Shown here piece by piece: positions 9,061 to 17,801 of a DNA stretch of 64,000 nt. The position numbers were made by a program, and so were the translations under genes. Source of the stretch: Siccirubricoccus sp. G192 (GTDB lineage Bacteria; Pseudomonadota; Alphaproteobacteria; Acetobacterales; Acetobacteraceae); the NCBI RefSeq assembly GCF_019084075.1, contig NZ_JAHREN010000001.1, positions 4,180,501-4,244,500 of the forward strand, in the 5' to 3' direction. Below the pieces are notes generated by a model, which saw only the letters and a program-made list of their open reading frames with translations, was not told the DNA's origin and searched no databases. Within the stretch, counting starts at the first letter, position 1; each line of letters begins with the position of its first letter.

Positions 9061-10232
9061 CAGCGCCGCCCCGCTGCGAGCATCAGCGTCTCCGCCAGGA
9101 TGGTGCGCAGCATGCCCGACCAGGGGAATCCCGCCGCGCGGTCAAGGCAGGCCTGGCGCAGGCCCGGCGCATCCCCCGCCTGCGCCGCCTCCAGGCGATG
9201 GATCGCGGCGAGCAGGCTCCCGGCGCTGTCCGGCTGGAAGGGGTGGCCGGCCGCGCCCGCCACCTCCGGCATGCTGGAGGAGGCGGAATGCACCACCGGC
9301 ACGCCGAGACTGAAGCTTTCCAGGATCGGCAGCCCGAAGCCCTCGAAGAGCGAGGGATAGAGGGTGAAGCGGGCATTCCTGAGCAGGCAATATTTACGGA
9401 ACTCGCTGACGAAGCCGGCATGGCTGAAGCCCGCCGGCATGGCGCCGAGATGGCGCCGCACCGCCGCCTCGAAATCGAAGAGCCAGCCCGCCTTGCCGAG
9501 GAATACCCAGCGGTAGCGCTCCAGCAGGGCGCGGTCCTGCGCCAGGGCGCGGAAGACGATCTCGAGGTTCTTGCGCGGCTCGATGGTGCCGAGGATCACG
9601 GCATAGGGCTCGAAATCCAGCCCGCCGAACAGCGCCTCCGCAGCCGGCGCGAAATGCTCCGGCCAGCGCACCCCGTTGTGGCTGACCGCGACCCGTGCCG
9701 CGCTCTCCGGGCAGAGCCGCCGCAGATAGGCGGCAGTGGCCTCCGAGACGCAGAAATTCAGGTCGTTGCTGGCGATATCGGCCAGCAGGCTGGCGCCATG
9801 CAGGTCATTGGTGGCGGCCAAGTGGAAATAGGGCGTAGCCAGCGTCGAGAAGTCGTGCAGCACCTGCAATTCGAGGTCGAAGAGCCGGTGGAAGGGCTTC
9901 TCGGCCGGAAACAGCCCGACCGAGCGCGGTGCCGCCGCCACTGCCGCCAGCAGGGACCCCGCCACGGTCTCCCCGAGCTGGTGGTGGTAGCCGAAGAAGC
10001 TGCCGCCATTCGTCTCCAGCAGGAAACGCAGGAATTCCGGGCGGATGATGCTCTCGCCCAGGAAGAACTGGCAGGGCAGCCCCGCCGCCAGCACCTCCCG
10101 CGCCAGGTTGGCGGCGACATTCGGGATGCCGGTGAATTCCGGCTCGCGCAGCGTGCCGATATCGAAGAACAAGCTGTGCCCGGCCGCGAATTCGCGCGCC
10201 AGGCCGGCGAGATCCCCTGCCGCGGCCTGCAT
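9060..10232 (-). CDS. Glycosyltransferase, GT4/GT-B type
   Basis: 390 residues. The C-terminal Rossmann-like half has AVILGTIEPRKNLEIVFRAL and YPSLFEGFGLPILESFSLGVPVV, the classic GT4 donor-site motif with the EGFGLP signature. The N-terminal half (FFDIGTLREPEFTGIPNVAA) resembles mannosyltransferases of capsule clusters. It would transfer a sugar from a nucleotide or lipid donor at the cytoplasmic face. It is coupled to the DUF4214-like gene downstream and follows manC by only ten bases, which suggests GDP-mannose as donor; this is inference from context. Confidence 0.87.
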   Translation of the reverse strand: MQAAAGDLAGLAREFAAGHSLFFDIGTLREPEFTGIPNVAANLAREVLAAGLPCQFFLGESIIRPEFLRFLLETNGGSFFGYHHQLGETVAGSLLAAVAAAPRSVGLFPAEKPFHRLFDLELQVLHDFSTLATPYFHLAATNDLHGASLLADIASNDLNFCVSEATAAYLRRLCPESAARVAVSHNGVRWPEHFAPAAEALFGGLDFEPYAVILGTIEPRKNLEIVFRALAQDRALLERYRWVFLGKAGWLFDFEAAVRRHLGAMPAGFSHAGFVSEFRKYCLLRNARFTLYPSLFEGFGLPILESFSLGVPVVHSASSSMPEVAGAAGHPFQPDSAGSLLAAIHRLEAAQAGDAPGLRQACLDRAAGFPWSGMLRTILAETLMLAAGRR

Positions 10233-10242
10233 CCCGCCAGTC

Positions 10243-11658
10243 TCAGACGCGGCCGTAGGTATCCTCGATGCGGACGATGTCGTCCTCGCCGAGATAGGCG
10301 CCGGACTGCACCTCGATCAGGGTCAGCGGGATCATGCCCGGGTTCTCCAGCCGGTGGACGCAGCCGAGCGGCAGATAGACGCTCTCATTCTCGCGCAGCA
10401 GGATGCTCTCGGCGTCACGCTGGATCATCGCCGTGCCATTCACCACCACCCAATGCTCGGCGCGGTGGAAATGCTTCTGCAGCGAGAGCTTCTGGCCGGG
10501 GCGCACGCTGATCTTCTTCACCTGGAAGCGCTCGCCCTGGATCAGCCCCTCGTAATGGCCCCAGGGGCGATAGATGCGGCGATGCTCGGTGGCCTCGCGG
10601 CGGCCGGCGGCGCGCAGCCGGTCGACCAGCAGCTTCACGTCCTGGGCGCGCTCGCGCGGCATCACCAGCACCGCATCCTCGGTGGTCACCACCACCGTAT
10701 CCTTCAGCCCCACCACGCCGGTCAGCACGCCCTCGGAGCGGACATAGCAGCCCTCGCTCTCCAGGATCTCCACCGGGCCCACCGCGACATTGCCGCCGGC
10801 ATCCTTGGCACCGACATCCCAGAGCGCGGCCCAGGAGCCGAGATCGGACCAGCCGATCGAAGCCGGCACCACCGCGGCGCGATCGGTCCGCTCCATCACC
10901 GCATAGTCGATCGAGATCGCCGGCGCGCGCCGGAACTCGGCAGCGCCAAGGCGGACGAAGTCGAGGTCGCGGCTCGCCCCTGCCATGGCCGCCTCGACCG
11001 CCCGCAGCAGCTCCGGGGCGTAGCGTTCCAGCTCCTCGATCAGGGTCGCGGCGGTGGCGACGAACATGCCGCTGTTCCAGAGGTGCCGCCCATCGGCCAG
11101 GAAGCGCGCCGCGGTCGCCGCATCCGGCTTCTCGACGAAACGCGCCACCGCCTGCACGCCGGGCAGGCCGGGCAGGACCTCGCCCCCCTCAATGTAGCCA
11201 TACCCTGTCTCCGGCGCGGTCGGCCGCATGCCGAAGGTGACGATCCGCCCGGCCCGCGCCGCCACCACCGCCTGGGCCAAGGCCGCATGCAGCGCCGGCA
11301 CATCGGCGATGGCGGCATCGGCGGCCATCAGCCAGAGCACCGAAGCCGGGTCTTCCTCGCGCAGCAGCAGGGCGGCGGCGGCGATGGCCGGGGCGCTGTT
11401 GCGGCCCAGCGGCTCCAGCAGGATGCGGGCGCCGGCGACCCGCGCCTCGCGCAACTGCTCGGCCACCATGAAGCGATGCGCCTCGTTGCAGACCACGACC
11501 GGCGGGCCGAAGCCGGGGCCGGCGGCCCGCGCCACGGTTTCCTGCAACATGGTCCGCTCGGAGACCAGCGGCCAGAATTGCTTCGGGTAGCCCTCGCGGG
11601 ACAGCGGCCACAATCGGGTTCCCGTGCCGCCGGAAAGGATCACCGGAACAACTGTCAC
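10243..11658 (-). CDS. manC: Mannose-1-phosphate guanylyltransferase / mannose-6-phosphate isomerase
   Basis: 471 residues, the normal length of the bifunctional type II enzyme (ManC/AlgA/CpsB). The nucleotidyltransferase signature VILSGGTGTRLWPLSR followed by PKQFWPL lies at the N-terminus. The C-terminal cupin domain of the isomerase has RPWGHYEGL, FHRAEHWVVVNGTA and LPLGCVHRLENPG. It supplies GDP-mannose for polysaccharide synthesis. The start is taken as GTG at 11658 because GAGGA lies eight bases upstream and the protein then begins directly with the family's first strand. It probably forms an operon with the glycosyltransferase at 9060-10232. Confidence 0.93.
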   Translation of the reverse strand: MTVVPVILSGGTGTRLWPLSREGYPKQFWPLVSERTMLQETVARAAGPGFGPPVVVCNEAHRFMVAEQLREARVAGARILLEPLGRNSAPAIAAAALLLREEDPASVLWLMAADAAIADVPALHAALAQAVVAARAGRIVTFGMRPTAPETGYGYIEGGEVLPGLPGVQAVARFVEKPDAATAARFLADGRHLWNSGMFVATAATLIEELERYAPELLRAVEAAMAGASRDLDFVRLGAAEFRRAPAISIDYAVMERTDRAAVVPASIGWSDLGSWAALWDVGAKDAGGNVAVGPVEILESEGCYVRSEGVLTGVVGLKDTVVVTTEDAVLVMPRERAQDVKLLVDRLRAAGRREATEHRRIYRPWGHYEGLIQGERFQVKKISVRPGQKLSLQKHFHRAEHWVVVNGTAMIQRDAESILLRENESVYLPLGCVHRLENPGMIPLTLIEVQSGAYLGEDDIVRIEDTYGRV

Positions 11659-11733
11659 GCGCCTGTCCTCATTGTACCAGTCTTCATAGCGCTGGCCGAT
11701 TACACCAAATGCCGAGGGGCGAGAACCCGGGGC

Positions 11734-11794
11734 GCCTTGCATCTCCGGCCCGATTCAGACCTCCGGGCCATGCGGCCCTGCGGTCATCGGGCCG
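11734..11794 (-). repeat. Palindromic 3' repeat, copy 1
   Basis: Read on the minus strand, this 61-base element begins two bases after the stop codon of the glycosyltransferase at 11797-13641. It starts CGGCCCGATGACCGCAGGGCC, continues after an insert with GGAGGTCTGAATCGGGCC, and ends CAAGGC. The arms CGGCCCGAT and ATCGGGCCG (11746-11754 and 11786-11794) make a hairpin. A second copy lies at 58013-58065 in the same position relative to a stop codon. It probably acts as a terminator or transcript-end stabiliser of the REP type. Confidence 0.75.
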
Positions 11795-11796
11795 CG

Positions 11797-13641
11797 TCAC
11801 CCCAGGTCCAGCGCGCGGCCAAGCCGCCGGGCCAGGCGCTGGCGGGAGAAGCGGAGGCCGGTGCGTGGCCGCTCCACCCGCTGCCGGAAGCCCAGCGCCG
11901 CCCGCATCTGCCGCACCGCGCCGCGCGGGTCGGGCTCGGCCCAGACCTGGCCGCCGCCCAGCACGTAGTCCCGGTCGGTCAATGGCACCAGGCGGCAGGG
12001 CACGCCGAAATAGCCGGGCTCGGCGCGCATATCGGCATTGCCGGACCAGTCCGTCACCACCACCGGCCGGCCGAGCAGCAGGGTCTTGGCGATGTTGCGC
12101 CCGAACCCCTCGGAGCGGTGCAGCGAAACCAGGGCATCCGCCCGGCGCAGCAGCGCCTCCACCATCGCATTCGGCCAGGCGCCGTCCACCCAGACCACAT
12201 CCGGCACGCCGCGCAGCAGGGCGCGCAGCCGCCGCGCCGCATCCCGCGCCCGCCGGCCGCGGGTGGTCTTCAGCACCAGGGTCGCATTCGGCACCTGGCG
12301 CCGCAGCGCCGCGAAGGCCCGCACCACCGCCTCCGGATTCTTGCGCGCCAGGTAGGAGGAGAAGTCGAAGACGCAGACGAAGACCCGCCGCCCTGCCGGC
12401 AGCGCCAGGCGCCGCCGCAGCATCAGCGCGCTGGCCGGCGCCGGCCGGCCGATGACCTCGACCGAGGAGGTCACCGCCAGCGCCCGCCCCGCCCCGGAGG
12501 CCACGAAAGCCTGCCGCGCGAAATCGGAGGGCGACAGGATGGTGTCGAACATCCGCGCCGCCGCCTGCCAGCCCGGCGGCAGGCCCGGCAATTCCCAGGG
12601 CGCGAAGAGATCGACCCGGCGGAACGAGGCGAAGCGCGGCCAGTGGCGCAGCGCCCAGAAGGTGGCCTCGAACAGCGTGTCGCAGAAGAAGGCGCGGTCG
12701 CCCCCCGGCACCTCCACCGCGCGGTGGCGCAGCAGGGCGAGCTTGTCGGGGTCGGTCTCGATCCAGCGGGCCGGCTTGGTGCCGGCCACCTCGTAATCGC
12801 AGCCAAGCGCATCCAGGGCGCGGCAGGCGCTGAAGCAGTCGTCCGAGATGCCGAGCACCTGCTTCCAGGGCCCGATCACGCTCAGCAGGCCGGGACGCGG
12901 AGGGTCGCGGTCCGGCTCGGCCAAGCGGATGCCGTATTCCGCCACGGCACAGGCGCGGAACCAGTCGCGCAGCCGCTCGGGCCGGTCCGCCAGGGCGCGG
13001 AGGTCCGGCCGGAAGCGCATCACCGCGCGGAGGAAGACCGGCGGGTCCTTTGGCGTGCCGGCCAGCAGCAGCCGGCGATCGGCGGGCGGCAGCAGGTGCC
13101 AGAGGCCCTGCTCGGTCAGGCCGAAGACCACCACCCAGTCGAAGACCGCGGCCAGGCTGGCATCCACCAGCCCGAGCATGTCCGGTCGCCGCAGCCGGAT
13201 CGCGAAGAGCAGCAGCCGGAACAGCCGCGACAGCGGCACCGCGCCGGGCCCTGGCGCATCCAGCGCCGCCAGGTTGGCGAGATCCCGCCGGCGCAATTCG
13301 GCGAGCGCCGGCAGCGCGGCGGCCGCCAGAGTGCCGGCGGCGAAGGTGATGCCGATGCGCTGCGCCAGCGCCTCCGGCCCCTCCCCCAAGCCTTCGAAGC
13401 GGTGCCGCCCCCAGCGGGTCAGGGCGGCGTTGAACCCCGCCACCACTCCTGCCTTCCCCGCGCCCCCGGCACCGAACCCGTCGAGGCGGCCGGCGAGGAA
13501 GCCCGGGAAACGATGCGCGATGCGGTCGATATCGGCGATTCCGAAGCCGCCGCCCCCCGGCGCCTGGCGCGGGAAACGCGCGGCGGCGAGGGCGATCTCC
13601 AGGAGATCCTCGGCGGGCATGCTGGCGGTGCGTTCGGACAA
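11797..13641 (-). CDS. Large glycosyltransferase, GT4-like C-terminal domain
   Basis: Up to 614 residues. The C-terminal third carries the GT-B donor domain: FVCVFDFSSYLARKNPEAVV, then DALVSLHRSEGFGRNIAKTL, the equivalent of the EGFG motif, followed by PVVVTDWSGN. The N-terminal 250 residues are a separate domain that I do not recognise. The start is uncertain: TTG at 13641 has a GGGGAAG stretch just upstream, while ATG at 13620 has no clear ribosome site. It lies upstream of manC on the same strand with a repeat hairpin between them. The acceptor is unknown; a role in surface polysaccharide assembly is inferred from neighbours. Confidence 0.8.
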   Translation of the reverse strand: MSERTASMPAEDLLEIALAAARFPRQAPGGGGFGIADIDRIAHRFPGFLAGRLDGFGAGGAGKAGVVAGFNAALTRWGRHRFEGLGEGPEALAQRIGITFAAGTLAAAALPALAELRRRDLANLAALDAPGPGAVPLSRLFRLLLFAIRLRRPDMLGLVDASLAAVFDWVVVFGLTEQGLWHLLPPADRRLLLAGTPKDPPVFLRAVMRFRPDLRALADRPERLRDWFRACAVAEYGIRLAEPDRDPPRPGLLSVIGPWKQVLGISDDCFSACRALDALGCDYEVAGTKPARWIETDPDKLALLRHRAVEVPGGDRAFFCDTLFEATFWALRHWPRFASFRRVDLFAPWELPGLPPGWQAAARMFDTILSPSDFARQAFVASGAGRALAVTSSVEVIGRPAPASALMLRRRLALPAGRRVFVCVFDFSSYLARKNPEAVVRAFAALRRQVPNATLVLKTTRGRRARDAARRLRALLRGVPDVVWVDGAWPNAMVEALLRRADALVSLHRSEGFGRNIAKTLLLGRPVVVTDWSGNADMRAEPGYFGVPCRLVPLTDRDYVLGGGQVWAEPDPRGAVRQMRAALGFRQRVERPRTGLRFSRQRLARRLGRALDLG

Positions 13642-13814
13642 GACTTCCCCGCAATCTCCTGGCCCGCGATATCCTGGCGGGCCACCCCAATCTAGCCGAT
13701 CATCGGGCCGCCGTGACCCCCCTTTACGCGCGAGTCACAAGCCGGCATTGGCACCTACAAGGCGAAACCCTATGCTGCCGCTCGCCACGGCGCAGCCGCC
13801 CGAGGGATCATCTG

Positions 13815-14948
13815 ATGTCCGCTGCCCCGGCCGCTCCGCCCGGCTTCCTGCCCCATGAGTCCCTCACTGGCCTCCGCAGGCTGGTCCTGGCCGGGCATCC
13901 GGACCCGGCGGGCCGCATGCAGGCCGGCGGCAGCACCATGTTCCGGCCGAAGGACCTCCTGCTGGAACTGGCGCGGGCCTGGATCGCCGCGGCGGATGGG
14001 CCGGAGACGGTGCTCGCCAACCCGCATTTCCTGCCGATGGCCGAATGGTCCGCCGATCTCGGGGTGCTGCATGGCGCGGCGCTGGAGCTTGCCTGCCCGG
14101 TGCCGCAAGCGCGCAACCTGCTGCTGCTGGATGGCGAGGACCTGCTCGGCCTGGCCGAGGAGGATCGGCTGGGCAACCCGAACGGGCTGCGTCGGCAGCG
14201 CCTCCGGCTGATGGACCAGGTCTTCGTGCTCGGCCCAGCCACGGCCGCCGCCACGGCCACCGCCCCTGGCGCCGTGCCGCTCCGGGCGCTGCCGCCCATG
14301 CCCGGGCTGGCGGCGGCGGAGCCGCGGCCGGTGCCATGCTGCGACTGCGCCTTCGAGACCGGCCCCTATAATTTCCTGGGGCTGCGGCGTCAGCCGGAAC
14401 TCGGCGCCAGCCCGATGCGGGCGCTGCTGGAGCGCGCGCGGCGGGAGTCCGGGCGCTACCTGGTCGCCTTCGCCACGCCCCGCGGCCTGTTGGAACTCGG
14501 CCCCGTGCTGCGGGCCATCGCGGCGCTGCCTGGCGGGCCGGCGCTGGTGGTCTGCTTCTTCGGCACGCCGGGGGATCTGGCGGCCGGCATCGCGGCGCAG
14601 CCCGAGGCGAGCCTCTTCGGCGACCGCTTCGCCTGCCCCCGCATCCGCTTCCTCTTCGGCCCCTTCGCCGCCGCGGATCTGCTGGAGGCGGTGGCCGGCG
14701 CCGCCGCGAGCATCGAGTCCTGCCATGGCGGGGTACTGGAGGCGCTGGCGCGGGCCCTCGGCGTGCCGAACCGGCTGGTGATGGGCCCGGACGGCGGCTT
14801 CGATGCCTGGCAAGACGGTGCGGCCCTGGCGGAGGGCATCGCCTGGCAGACGCTGCATGCGCCGGAAATCCTGGCCCGCCGGCACCGGAAGGGCAACCGG
14901 GCGGCGGAGCGGCGCCTGCTGGCGGTGCTGGCGGGAATCGCGGCGTGA
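13815..14948 (+). CDS. Unknown protein, polysaccharide region
   Basis: 377 residues with no family that I recognise. The start ATG at 13815 has GAGGGA about ten bases upstream. There is no signal peptide or membrane segment. Visible features are a cysteine cluster (PVPCCDCAFETGPYNF, about residues 172-187), alpha/beta segments such as ALVVCFFGTPGDLA, and near the end SIESCHGGVLEALARALGVPNRLVMG, which looks like the late part of a GT-B or surface-polysaccharide enzyme. It is divergent from the large glycosyltransferase and convergent with the response regulator. A role in sugar transfer is possible but not shown. Confidence 0.65.
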   Translation: MSAAPAAPPGFLPHESLTGLRRLVLAGHPDPAGRMQAGGSTMFRPKDLLLELARAWIAAADGPETVLANPHFLPMAEWSADLGVLHGAALELACPVPQARNLLLLDGEDLLGLAEEDRLGNPNGLRRQRLRLMDQVFVLGPATAAATATAPGAVPLRALPPMPGLAAAEPRPVPCCDCAFETGPYNFLGLRRQPELGASPMRALLERARRESGRYLVAFATPRGLLELGPVLRAIAALPGGPALVVCFFGTPGDLAAGIAAQPEASLFGDRFACPRIRFLFGPFAAADLLEAVAGAAASIESCHGGVLEALARALGVPNRLVMGPDGGFDAWQDGAALAEGIAWQTLHAPEILARRHRKGNRAAERRLLAVLAGIAA

Positions 14949-14972
14949 CCGGCGGCGGCGCGGCATCCCGGG

Positions 14973-15683
14973 TCAGGCGACGCGACGGCCGCTTTCGCTG
15001 AAGCCGGCGAACATGTAGCCGGCGCCCCGCACCGTCTTGATGCTGTATTGCTGCTTCGGGCCGAGCTTGCGGCGCAGCCGCAGCACCAGGTTGTCCACGG
15101 TCCGGTCCTCGGCCCGGAAGGGGCGGCGGAAGACGCCCAGCGCGATGTCGTCGCGCGTCAAGGCCCGGCCCTGTGCATCGACCAGCAGGCGCATGAGGTC
15201 GAATTCGGCCGTGGTCAGCAGGCATTCGGAGCCGTCCGGGCGCAGCAATTGCCGGCGCAGCGGCACCAGGCGCCAGCCATTCACGGCCACCGCCGGCACC
15301 GCCTCCACCACCCCCCATTCGGCCCGGCGCAGCACCGCGCGAATCCGGGCGAGCAGGGCGCGCAGCGGCACCGCGCGGTCGATCAGGTCGTCCGCCCCGG
15401 CTTCCAGCACGACGATCTCGCTGACATCATCCGCCTTGCCGGAGAGCAGCACGCAGGGCACCAGGGAAACCTCCCGGATCCGGCGCAGCACCTGCAAGGC
15501 ATTCCCCATCCCGCCACCATCGCCAAGGACCACCATGCGTGGCGGCCGGCTCGGCAGATGATCGAGCAGGAGGCTGGCCTCGCCATGCAATTCGGCGGTG
15601 AAGCCATGCTCCCCGAAGAAGCCGACGAGCTGCCGGCCGAAAACCGTATCCGGTTCAACAATGCCGAGCCCGAGCTGCGTCAT
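14973..15683 (-). CDS. Atypical OmpR/PhoB-family response regulator
   Basis: 236 residues: a receiver domain (1-118) and a winged-helix DNA-binding domain (about 135-232) with LLTTAEFDLMRLLV, EDRTVDNLVLRLRRKLG and IKTVRGAGYMF, which are typical of OmpR. The receiver is degenerate. The Asp of VVLGDGGGMG sits in a glycine-rich loop one residue shorter than usual, and the conserved Lys of the KP motif is replaced by Arg (LIDRAVPLRAL). It may be weakly phosphorylated or phosphorylation-independent. The start ATG at 15683 has GAGAGGG just upstream. No histidine kinase is adjacent. It lies downstream of a glycosyltransferase on the same strand. Confidence 0.85.
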   Translation of the reverse strand: MTQLGLGIVEPDTVFGRQLVGFFGEHGFTAELHGEASLLLDHLPSRPPRMVVLGDGGGMGNALQVLRRIREVSLVPCVLLSGKADDVSEIVVLEAGADDLIDRAVPLRALLARIRAVLRRAEWGVVEAVPAVAVNGWRLVPLRRQLLRPDGSECLLTTAEFDLMRLLVDAQGRALTRDDIALGVFRRPFRAEDRTVDNLVLRLRRKLGPKQQYSIKTVRGAGYMFAGFSESGRRVA

Positions 15684-15803
15684 ATGACCCTCTCGACAAA
15701 TGCGGCGGGAGAAGGAACCCCGCGATCCCAGGAGATCAACGGAACGTTTCGTTACCGCGGCGCCTTATTGCATAGCCGCAATCCAGATAGCGCCTGAAAA
15801 CCT

Positions 15804-15844
15804 GGACCCTGGTCCCTGTACAAACCGTTATCTTGGTCAGATAA
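15804..15844. promoter_or_regulatory. AT-rich dyads upstream of the response regulator
   Basis: In the 210-base gap before the regulator two dyads stand out: GGACC-CT-GGTCC at about 15804-15815 and TTATCT-tggtc-AGATAA at 15828-15844. The block is markedly AT-rich against the surrounding DNA. It is a candidate operator or promoter, perhaps for autoregulation; the binding protein is unknown. Confidence 0.35.
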
Positions 15845-15893
15845 AATCAACCTCGGGTTGTTGTCTACAATAAACTTCCGGCCCCGGTCGGAA

Positions 15894-17150
15894 TCAGCCC
15901 GGCACCGCCGCCCGATGCTCCGGCATCCGCCCGGCCGCGACGGCATCAACCAGGGCCAATTGCTGCGGCAGGCAGACGGAACGGAGGTCGTAACGGCGCA
16001 CCACCGTCTCCCGCGCCGCGGCCCGCAGCGGGGCCATGGCGGCAGGCGTCTCCAGCGCCCGCACCACCGTTCCGGCCAGTTCCTCGGAGGAGAAGAAATC
16101 CACCAGCAGGCCGTTGCGGCCGTGCTCGATCACCTCCTGCACCGGTGCGGTGGCGGAGCCGATGACCAGGCACTCGCAAGCCATGGCTTCCAGCATCGAC
16201 CAGGACAGGACGAAGGGATAGGTGAGGTAGACATGCGCCGAGGACAGGCTGAGCAGGTTCAGCAGCGCGGCATGCGGCACCTTGCCGGTGAAATGCATGC
16301 GGCTCCGGTCCACCCGGTCGCCCAATTCGGCCAGCAGGAGTTCCCGCCAGGTGCCCCCCCGCCGGCGGGTTCGATCCGTAATGCGGCTCGTCGCCGCCCA
16401 CCATCACCACCTGCGCCTGCGGCCGCCTGGCCAGGATTTCCGGCAGGCTCCGCATGAAGATATGGAAGCCGCGATAGGGCTCCAGCCCGCGGGCGATGAA
16501 GGTGACGACCTCGTCGCCGGCCCGCAGCACCCGGCCGTCCGGCAGGGTGAAGGTGGCGCCCTTGCGGCGGCGGATGGCGCTGGTGTCCACCCCCTCATGC
16601 ACCACGGACATCCGCTGCTGCGCCCAGTCCGGGAAGCGGCTGGCCTGCCAGCGGGTGGGCGTATGGCCCCAATCCGCGGCTTCCAGCGCCAGCAGGTGGT
16701 TCGCATTCAGGGTGCGGACCCGGCAGGCATCGTCGAGCGGAACCTCGCCGGGCGGGTCGAAGCCGACATCGCCGCCGGAGGAGCGGTAGTAGTATTCGTA
16801 GTAGTACAGCAGCTTGGCCGCGGGCCAGGCATCCCGGAGGAACATCCCCTCCCCCCCAGCCCGGATGGCAGCAGACCAGGTCCGGGGTGAAGCCGCGCTC
16901 CTTCAGGGCCAGCGCCGCGCGGATCACGTGCTGGCCGCGATAGACGGCGGTCTCGAAGCGCCGGACGTAGCGGTGGATCTCCTTGCCCCCCCGGCGGCGG
17001 CGGCTTGTAGCGGAGATGCTGCACGCCTTGCAGCGCCTCCCCGGCATTCTCGCCCAGCGCGATCACCTGCACGCCACGCCGTTGCGCCAGCGCCGGCGCG
17101 ACATGGCGGTATTGCGCCGGGAAATTCTGATGAACGAACAATACCCGCAT
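15894..17150 (-). CDS. Glycosyltransferase GT4, interrupted by three G-tract frameshifts
   Basis: One protein of about 417 residues is split over three frames. It starts at ATG 17150 (MRVLFVHQNFPAQYRH) and shifts at 16986-16992, 16851-16857 and about 16354-16360. Each shift is at a run of seven C (G on the coding strand), and six bases restore the frame each time: PGGKEIHRY, CHPGWGEGMF and NPPAGGTWREL. The C-terminal donor motif VYLTYPFVLSWSMLEAMAC is intact. It resembles GT4 enzymes common in Acetobacteraceae and Rhizobiales polysaccharide loci. Either the tracts are over-called or the gene is phase-variable or dead. The stop at 15894 precedes the regulator by 210 bases. Confidence 0.78.
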
Positions 17151-17421
17151 CGACCGACCGGCTCCGCTTCAGCAATTCGGACGCCGCACGTCCGGGTGCG
17201 GCACTTCCGCATGCCGCATTGCATTATAATAAGGTAATTGCATACCGAAAACTTACGCCTTCTGGTTGCATTCCACCTTGATGGCCGCAATGGAACGGCC
17301 CTTCGGCGCAGGTTGTTCCAGCATGGCATCAGGTCGCCGGCCGAGGGACTGACGCAAGCCGGTGCACACATTCGCGCGCGGCAGGCAACGCGGAGCGGTC
17401 CGCGGCACTTTCCCTGCTGCA
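17151..17421. promoter_or_regulatory. Intergenic region with TATAAT boxes before the glycosyltransferase
   Basis: This 271-base gap is AT-rich around 17215-17255. TATAAT occurs on the plus strand at 17225-17230 and on the minus strand at 17228-17223, about 70 bases from the glycosyltransferase start. Good -35 boxes were not found for either strand, so promoter assignment is tentative. Confidence 0.35.
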
Positions 17422-17685
17422 ATGCAGCCAGCTTATGACCGCACCGACTGGTCCGTCCTGTCCACCCTGCTGCGCCTCGCGCAACGCGAAGGCTGGCGGG
17501 TGGAATTCGCCGATGACCGCATCATGGTGTCGAGCCGCCACGCCGTCGCCGGCGTGATCGTGCTGCCGGCAACCCTCATGCGCCATGCCAGGGCCACCGG
17601 CTGGCAGGCGGCCCGGCTGCCGGGCGGCTTCACGCTGCGGCACCCGGCGGTCCGCCAGCGAATCAGCCTGCAACTGGAAGCCTAG
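17422..17685 (+). CDS. Small hypothetical protein
   Basis: 87 residues (MQPAYDRTDWSVLSTLLRLA), with no signal peptide or membrane segment; the C-terminal half is basic and rich in Arg and His. No family is recognised. The start is chosen at ATG 17422; an upstream GTG/ATG extension to 17362 is possible and no strong ribosome site is seen. Its TAG stop lies inside the left terminal repeat of the inverted-repeat element at 17682-17788, so its C-terminus may have been set by that insertion. It could also be non-coding. Confidence 0.4.
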   Translation: MQPAYDRTDWSVLSTLLRLAQREGWRVEFADDRIMVSSRHAVAGVIVLPATLMRHARATGWQAARLPGGFTLRHPAVRQRISLQLEA

Positions 17686-17788
17686 AGCGTGATCGCTTGA
17701 GGTGCTCGCGCCGAAAAGCGTGAATCACGCGATCAAACAAAGGCCTGGAGCATGATGCGTGAACGAAGGTGAACGCATCATGCTCTAG
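17682..17788. repeat. 107-base MITE-like element with terminal inverted repeats
   Basis: The ends CTAGAGCGTGAT (17682-17693) and ATCATGCTCTAG (17777-17788) are inverted repeats matching at 11 of 12 positions. Inside are TGATCGC/GCGATCA (17690-17696, 17729-17735) and CGTGA-A-TCACG, while the right end folds into a 12-13 base stem GAGCATGATGCG/CGCATCATGCTC (17748-17785). It sits between two converging genes. The structure fits a non-autonomous miniature element or REP-like repeat; no target duplication was identified. Confidence 0.65.
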
Positions 17789-17801
17789 CGAGGCAGCGGC
17801 G

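Noticed and set aside
10045..13695. A 1216-codon open frame opposite manC and the large glycosyltransferase
   Set aside because: It is antisense to well-supported genes and its translation is low-complexity, rich in Arg, His, Gln and Ala. Such frames are expected at very high GC.
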